A stretch of DNA of 64,000 bases from Shewanella sp. Isolate11 (lineage in GTDB: Bacteria > Pseudomonadota > Gammaproteobacteria > Enterobacterales > Shewanellaceae): NCBI RefSeq assembly GCF_022398315.1, contig NZ_JAKEVF010000002.1, forward strand, positions 409,279-473,278. The letters run 5' to 3'. Shown in pieces: positions 58,826 through 64,000 of this stretch. Numbering within the stretch: position 1 is the first letter of the stretch; each line of letters begins with the position of its first letter. The notes under the pieces were generated by a model. The model had not been told where the DNA came from. It saw nothing but the letters and a program-made list of their open reading frames with translations, and searched no databases. Both the position numbers and the translations under genes were made by a program.

Positions 58826-58862
58826 GTATTCGCATTTAATCGCACAATTTAGTTAGCCTATT

Positions 58863-58888
58863 AAACGCCCTCACTTTAGAGGGCGTTT
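58863..58888 (+). terminator. asnS terminator
   Basis: A 10-bp stem (58863-58872 with 58879-58888), 6-nt loop, then T tract. Confidence 0.88.
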
Positions 58889-58913
58889 TTATTTAACACT
58901 TGGAGAGAATATT

Positions 58914-59333
58914 ATGTGGCGGCAAAAACAGATCACGCTAAGTGCTAAACCTCGTGGCTTTCATCTGATCACCGATGAAATTGTGGCAGCCGTCCCTGAA
59001 CTTAAGCAGTTTAACCTAGGGCTTGCGCACATTTTATTGCAGCATACTTCGGCAGCCATCACTCTAAATGAGAATGCCGATCCCACGGTTAGGGATGACT
59101 TTGAAGAATACATCAATCGCTTAGCCCCAGAAAATGCGCCCTATTATCGCCACACCTATGAAGGGGCTGACGATATGCCTGCCCACCTAAAGTCATCACT
59201 ATTAGGAGTTGAGCTTACATTACCTATAACTAACGGCCGTTTTAACTTGGGCACTTGGCAAGGGATCTATCTCTGTGAGGCGCGCAACCATGGCGGTAAA
59301 AGACGAATCATAGTTACCTTACAAGGTGAATAA
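58914..59333 (+). CDS. yjbQ: YjbQ / UPF0047 family protein
   Basis: 139 residues. [24 protein letters not shown] and [19 protein letters not shown] (with [17 protein letters not shown]) are the family signatures, including His and Asp residues that bind metal. E. coli YjbQ has weak thiamin phosphate synthase activity in vitro; the physiological role is unclear. GGAGAG ribosome-binding site. Convergent with the SNF2 gene. Confidence 0.93.
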   Translation: MWRQKQITLSAKPRGFHLITDEIVAAVPELKQFNLGLAHILLQHTSAAITLNENADPTVRDDFEEYINRLAPENAPYYRHTYEGADDMPAHLKSSLLGVELTLPITNGRFNLGTWQGIYLCEARNHGGKRRIIVTLQGE

Positions 59334-59378
59334 ACACTTTGATGAGTGGCTCGTCGGATGCCATTATTTTGCAGCTAA

Positions 59379-62300
59379 TTACTGCGATTCGCTGATCGGT
59401 TGCAGTAAAGCAAGCCAGTCGTCACTGTCCATTTCGGTCGCCGACAGGCTTTCAGTTTGATATAAGCTTTGAGCTAAAGCTTGTTTCGACTGCTGTAACT
59501 GCTGGATCCGCTCTTCTACGGTATTTTGACAAATCAATTTATAAACAAATACCGGATTCTGCTGGCCAATACGATAAGCGCGGTCGCTCGCTTGCTCTTC
59601 TGCAGCGGGGTTCCACCAAGGATCCACATGAATAACCACATCGGCTTCGGTTAAATTGAGCCCTGCACCACCCGCCTTTAAGCTAATTAAGAACACGTTG
59701 ACTTCACCACTGCGAAATCGATCGATTACCTTATCTCTATGACGGCTCTTACCCGTCAACATCTCATAGCCGATATCTTGAGCATCTAATTGCGTCGCAA
59801 TGAGATCAAGCATGCTGGTAAATGAGGAGAAGATCAGGATATTACGCCCATCTTCAATCATGTTAGGTAGCTTATTTTCTAGCCAAGCTAACTTAGAGGA
59901 TTGCGGCTCTGAATCGCTATCTTGCTGAGCCAAATTGAGCATAGCGGGATGACAACACACTTGGCGCAATTTTAATAAGGCATTGCTGATGGCAATACGA
60001 TTGGCCTTAGTCCCCGTTTTTAGCATGGCCAACTGCAGCTCTTCCGCCACCGTTAAGCGTATGGTTTCATACAAGTCTGACTGTGACTGACTCAACTCGA
60101 TTAAGGTATTGATCACCGTTTTCTTGGGTAACTCTGTTGCGACTTGTGATTTAGTGCGGCGCAGCATAAAAGGCGCTATTCGCTGTGCGAGTTTACGCCT
60201 AGTGTTATCACAATTATCTTTCTCAATGGGCAGCTTAAACTGACGTTGGTATTGGCTAGCAGAACCTAAAAATCCTGGCATTAAGAAATGAAACAGCGAC
60301 CAAAGCTCACCTAAGTGATTTTCCATCGGCGTACCGGTCAAACAGAGACGATGGCTAGCATCTAAACCATTAACCAGTTTGGTCACTCGGCTGCGACTAT
60401 TTTTAATGGTTTGAGCTTCATCCAAGATCACCTGATACCAATGGCGTTGAGATAGCTCATCGGCATCTTGTGCCATAATGCCGTAGCTGGTGATCACCAG
60501 ATCCATTTCATCTATTTGAGATAACTGCTCGCGTCGACCTCTACCACTCCAGATCAAACAACTCAGTGATGGGCAAAACTGTTTAGCTTCTCGCTGCCAA
60601 TTAGTTAACAGGCTTGTCGGAGCGATAATAAGTACAGGTGAACACAACTTGCCCTGCTGCTTGTCTATCAGCAGACTACACAAGGTTTGAATGGTTTTGC
60701 CAAGCCCCATATCGTCGGCCAAGATCCCCGAGAAATGATGTTGTTTTAAAAACTGTAACCAACTAACACCGTGAGCCTGATAGGGTCTTAGTTGTGCATT
60801 AAGCCCTGCAGGCACCACAAACTCACAAGGATCATTTTCTGTTAAGTAACGGCCTAAGGCTAATGCTTGTTCTCGCAACCAAGTGGCACCACTCCATTTG
60901 AGCGTCTCAGGCTTACTGTCGCTCTCAAGGGTGAGTGCATGATCTAATTGGGTTAATCTGGCAAGTTGATGCCTAGGTAAAGGCAATTGCTGGTGGTCAT
61001 TTAGTGGCTGCTTATCATAAAGCTCAGTTAGCACGTTTAAGATCCGTGAGACGCGCTGAGCACTTAACGACAATAACTCGCCAGAGGCTAATTCAATGGT
61101 AACAGACTTACTAAAACTCTTATCCAAGCCAGTAGCTGAATCGAATTGCAGGACTGGTTTACCTTGATGAATTAAGTTTCTCAGTAGTGGTAATAAATTG
61201 ATCCGCTCACCTTCTACTTCGACGCCTAAACTGAGTTCAAACCAATCACGATTAGGCGTCGCCACTTCGGCATACCAGGTATTAGCGCTGACTTTAACAA
61301 AGCGCTTCTTCGCCGCAAATTCCACCTGCCAATCGGCTAAACTGAGTTCTCGCAGTAATACTGCATACTCACTGATATCATCGGCTAAAATACGAGCGCC
61401 AGCTTCGATGCTATTGACCACTGGTGCTTCATAATGCTGACTGACTAAAGGCAGAGCATTGAGCTTAAGCTGACATTTTGCCAATTGAGTCATCAACGGC
61501 GGATGACTTGCCGCGATATAGAGTAACTGAGGTAGATCATAAACCTTACCTTGGTGCTGCATAGTAAATCGCACAATATCTATGGCTGGCAGTCCTTGCT
61601 CAAGCCATGGAAACTCAAGGCTCCGTCGTTCGACATCAATACAAGGCTGCCAATCACCATCAAGTTCGATGTGACGAAGCAAGGAGCGATTAATAGCGGC
61701 ATTTTGCTGCTCATCAAGCACTAGCGTTTGGCTACTCTCATCGATATAACAGTTTGAAGACAGAGGTAACAGATACTCAGAGTCAAAAAAGTCTTCATCG
61801 TAATGTACATCTAAACTCAAGGCATTAGCGCTAATATCTTGGAAAAAACAGCGACCACTGCCTGCCAATAGGCAATAAAAATCTGTAGAGAGTGAATTGC
61901 TAAGTGGCAATTTAATCTGTTGCTGTTGATTGCTCAACTCTTTTGCCGATAAGCCCTGTTTTAACTGATAAAACAACTGCAAATCGGTTTGGCTGACATA
62001 TTTAGGTAACGGCGTGGTATTAGCGATATCAAAGCCCAATTCACCTTTATGTTGATAACGACCATTCTTTTTTAAATAGCCTTTATGCACGCTGATAACG
62101 TATTGATCACCAGAAACTTGGATCAGGTATAACACCCGGTGGCGCGCCATGGCTGGAAAAGGATCGAATAGTTGATTAGCTTCGCTCTTAAACAAACGGA
62201 TGGCAGTATCGGCGCGGCGGCTACGAGTCGAGCGGCTATGGAGCTGCTGAGCATTGAACTCTATGGCTAATGCGGCTCCATGACAGCAATCGGATTGTTT

Positions 62301-62498
62301 ACAATCACACTGCTCTACCAACTCATTTTCGTTATAGTGCAACACACAAGAATGGGACTGCTTGTTTTGCACAAACCGCCCGCTCAACTTCTGCGATTGA
62401 GCCGAAAAATCAACTAATTGATTTTGCAATAGTAACTGCAAAGCGGCAAAAAGTTGTTGCTGTGTAAAATGCTGAAGCCCTACTAACAATGTATCCAT
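59379..62498 (-). CDS. SWIM zinc finger / SNF2-family ATPase (HepA-like)
   Basis: 1039 residues. An N-terminal SWIM finger has Cys64, Cys66, Cys71 and His73 (EQCDCKQSDCCHG). A long bridging region of about 500 residues follows, then a SWI2/SNF2 motor: DDMGLGKTIQTLCSLL (Walker A), LDEAQTIKNSRS (motif II), CLTGTPMENHLGELWSLFHF and the C-terminal motifs SLKAGGAGLNLTEADVVIHVDPWWNPAAEEQASDRAYRIGQ. Probably a DNA translocase that remodels protein-DNA complexes; distinct from RapA. No restriction or methyltransferase genes are near, so no defence role is indicated. Confidence 0.93.
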   Translation of the reverse strand: MDTLLVGLQHFTQQQLFAALQLLLQNQLVDFSAQSQKLSGRFVQNKQSHSCVLHYNENELVEQCDCKQSDCCHGAALAIEFNAQQLHSRSTRSRRADTAIRLFKSEANQLFDPFPAMARHRVLYLIQVSGDQYVISVHKGYLKKNGRYQHKGELGFDIANTTPLPKYVSQTDLQLFYQLKQGLSAKELSNQQQQIKLPLSNSLSTDFYCLLAGSGRCFFQDISANALSLDVHYDEDFFDSEYLLPLSSNCYIDESSQTLVLDEQQNAAINRSLLRHIELDGDWQPCIDVERRSLEFPWLEQGLPAIDIVRFTMQHQGKVYDLPQLLYIAASHPPLMTQLAKCQLKLNALPLVSQHYEAPVVNSIEAGARILADDISEYAVLLRELSLADWQVEFAAKKRFVKVSANTWYAEVATPNRDWFELSLGVEVEGERINLLPLLRNLIHQGKPVLQFDSATGLDKSFSKSVTIELASGELLSLSAQRVSRILNVLTELYDKQPLNDHQQLPLPRHQLARLTQLDHALTLESDSKPETLKWSGATWLREQALALGRYLTENDPCEFVVPAGLNAQLRPYQAHGVSWLQFLKQHHFSGILADDMGLGKTIQTLCSLLIDKQQGKLCSPVLIIAPTSLLTNWQREAKQFCPSLSCLIWSGRGRREQLSQIDEMDLVITSYGIMAQDADELSQRHWYQVILDEAQTIKNSRSRVTKLVNGLDASHRLCLTGTPMENHLGELWSLFHFLMPGFLGSASQYQRQFKLPIEKDNCDNTRRKLAQRIAPFMLRRTKSQVATELPKKTVINTLIELSQSQSDLYETIRLTVAEELQLAMLKTGTKANRIAISNALLKLRQVCCHPAMLNLAQQDSDSEPQSSKLAWLENKLPNMIEDGRNILIFSSFTSMLDLIATQLDAQDIGYEMLTGKSRHRDKVIDRFRSGEVNVFLISLKAGGAGLNLTEADVVIHVDPWWNPAAEEQASDRAYRIGQQNPVFVYKLICQNTVEERIQQLQQSKQALAQSLYQTESLSATEMDSDDWLALLQPISESQ

Positions 62499-62756
62499 CC
62501 GAAACGAAGTATTTAACCCTTTAACCGAAAGTTGAAAGGAGAAATGATATCACTTTTAACCCACATTCATACAGTGGTTAAATCAACATATTGTTAGGGT
62601 TGTGCCGCTGCTGTGCGAGAGGATGAAAAGGAAGCGATAGATACAACAAGGACGATGCAAAAGCTATATGGAACACAAGCCGTCATCAACTCAGCTTATG
62701 ATTAGTAAACTGAGTTGCTGGTGATAACTAAAACAAATTACTGAAGTAAATTACTG

Positions 62757-63971
62757 TTACACAGCAATGCGCTGCATTCTTGCTAAGTAAAAACCATCGA
62801 AGCCGGATTCAGCCACGCTAATCGTTTCGTCATCGATAAAACTAAAATCAGGATTGCTAGCCAGGAAGGTATCTACCTGCTGCCGATTTTCTTGAGGCAT
62901 AATAGAACAAGTCGCATAAATGAGCATGCCGCCCTCTTTCACCATACGACTATAGCTTTGCAAGATATCTTTTTGTAACTGAACTAGCACAGGTAAACGT
63001 TCAGGTGTATCGCGCCATTTTGCATCAGGATTACGCTTTAACACCCCAAGGCCAGAACATGGCACATCTAATAGCACGCGATCCGCTGTCAGTTTAAGGC
63101 GCTTTATGGTTTTACTACTGGCAATAATACGGGTTTCGACATTATGCGCCGCCGCTCTGCGTGCACGCTGCTTAAGATTATCGAGTTTCCACTGCTCAAC
63201 ATCCATAGCAAGCAATCGCCCTTTGCCTTGCATTTGCGCCGCAATAGATAAGGTTTTACCACCGGCACCGGCGCAAGCATCGATAACGCGCATGCCCGGC
63301 TTAGCATCGACTGCTGCGGCAACCAATTGCGATCCCGCATCCTGCTGCTCAAACAAACCTTGTTTAAAAGCCTCGGTACGGAACAACGCAGAGTCTGACA
63401 ACACTTCAATGGCTGTATCGACACCATCAACAATTTTTGTTTCAACGCCTTCTAAACGAAGCTTTTGTTGTAACTGTTCACGACTGCACTTAAGTAAGTT
63501 GGCTCTGAGATAACGTTTTGGAGACAGTGCTAAAGCTGCACGCTCCAAGGCCCAACTTTTACCTATTTGCGCTTGGCCTAATTGATCAAGCCACTCAGGA
63601 CAACCATCGAACAAAGCAGGTTTGGTTTTAGCCTCAGATAATCGACGTTCAAACTCTTGCTGCTCAATTAACAGCGAGTATTGTAACTTAGGAACATCTA
63701 ATTCATGTAGCATGTGCCAGGCATTTAATAAACGCGAGCCAAGTCGTTCAATACCTTCAGGCTGCATATCCGCTAAATAACAATACAGGTTTAAACGGCG
63801 CAGCAGATCGCCAGCGACCAAGGTAACTCTAGCTTGCTCAGAGGGTGCCAGCTTTAAGCCTGAAAAATGATGTGAATAGGCACGATCAAGCGGCTTACCC
63901 TCATTGAGTACCATAGTCAGTACATTGATAACTAATTCGGTTGAGCTAGGAGAAAGCGACGCATTTAGCAT
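62757..63971 (-). CDS. RsmB/NOP-family RNA (cytosine-5-)methyltransferase
   Basis: 404 residues. The N-terminal NusB-like region (about 1-140) is followed by a class I SAM methyltransferase fold: motif I DACAGAGGKTLSI, motif IV VLLDVPCSGLGVLKRNPDAKW (with the release cysteine) and motif VI YATCSIMPQEN (the second, catalytic cysteine). It is shorter than RsmB (429) and its exact rRNA target is not evident. Start ATG at 63971, 29 bases from the window edge; operon partners upstream are not visible. Confidence 0.93.
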   Translation of the reverse strand: MLNASLSPSSTELVINVLTMVLNEGKPLDRAYSHHFSGLKLAPSEQARVTLVAGDLLRRLNLYCYLADMQPEGIERLGSRLLNAWHMLHELDVPKLQYSLLIEQQEFERRLSEAKTKPALFDGCPEWLDQLGQAQIGKSWALERAALALSPKRYLRANLLKCSREQLQQKLRLEGVETKIVDGVDTAIEVLSDSALFRTEAFKQGLFEQQDAGSQLVAAAVDAKPGMRVIDACAGAGGKTLSIAAQMQGKGRLLAMDVEQWKLDNLKQRARRAAAHNVETRIIASSKTIKRLKLTADRVLLDVPCSGLGVLKRNPDAKWRDTPERLPVLVQLQKDILQSYSRMVKEGGMLIYATCSIMPQENRQQVDTFLASNPDFSFIDDETISVAESGFDGFYLARMQRIAV

Positions 63972-64000
63972 GATAAGGCCTACTTAAGAAAAATCGTGGC

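Noticed and set aside
59379..62498. SNF2 protein as part of a defence system
   Set aside because: No restriction, methyltransferase, nuclease or toxin genes adjoin; SWIM-SNF2 proteins also occur as chromosomal remodelers.

Overview
The window looks like core chromosome of a Shewanella-type marine gammaproteobacterium. The evidence is an EF-P with Arg32 preceded by its rhamnosyltransferase EarP, the seqA-pgm / ybfF / ybfE / fldA block, the gyrA-ubiG-HAD-nrdAB order, a branched-chain keto-acid dehydrogenase operon, moderate AT richness and abundant simple hairpin terminators. No phage, IS transposase, CRISPR array or rRNA operon was seen.

Layout. 0-12.2 kb: the 5' part of aroA (cut by the window edge), an aromatic aminotransferase, serC, gyrA, ubiG with an overlapping MupP-like HAD phosphatase, and the class Ia ribonucleotide reductase set nrdA-nrdB-yfaE behind paired NrdR boxes. 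12.2-25.7 kb: an exported YCII protein, fadH, sppA, ansA, a YeaC-like protein, a zinc-ribbon membrane protein, an M14 carboxypeptidase, an orphan OmpR-type regulator, a DUF885 lipoprotein, a RecQ-like helicase and a YafD-like phosphohydrolase. 25.8-31.5 kb: cardiolipin synthase, a 176-bp MITE-like palindromic element, yjdM, then a variable stretch of small secreted or lipoprotein genes and broken genes. That stretch ends in one integron-type cassette (a GIY-YIG-like gene with a stop at the YIG tyrosine, followed by an attC-like site) beside tRNA-Ser(GGA).

31.6-48.6 kb: nadA; the bkd operon (E1 alpha, E1 beta, E2) behind a perfect palindrome; astE; msrA; pgm-seqA; ybfF; a DUF2788 protein; ybfE; fldA; earP-efp; alaA-yfbR-dgt. 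48.7-64 kb: a lone secreted GH43 glycosidase, a MarC-family membrane protein, a 2OG-Fe(II) oxygenase, an S9 peptidase, class I fumarase, pabB-nudL, asnS, yjbQ, a SWIM-SNF2 ATPase and an RsmB/NOP-type RNA methyltransferase.

Functionally, nucleotide metabolism recurs: NrdAB with YfaE makes dNTPs, while YfbR and Dgt degrade dNMPs and dNTPs. Translation quality appears in EarP/EF-P and AsnS, and carbon or amino-acid catabolism in bkd, astE, fadH, ansA and fumarase. The least explained stretch is 27.3-31.4 kb, which holds the repeat element, two or three decayed small genes and the cassette. I did not find a convincing new multi-gene system. The best leads are the solitary cassette, the twice-frameshifted lipoprotein gene, the hidden N-terminal membrane segment of the YafD-like protein, the RecQ-like protein with a displaced zinc cluster, and the three phased GATC sites in the seqA promoter region.
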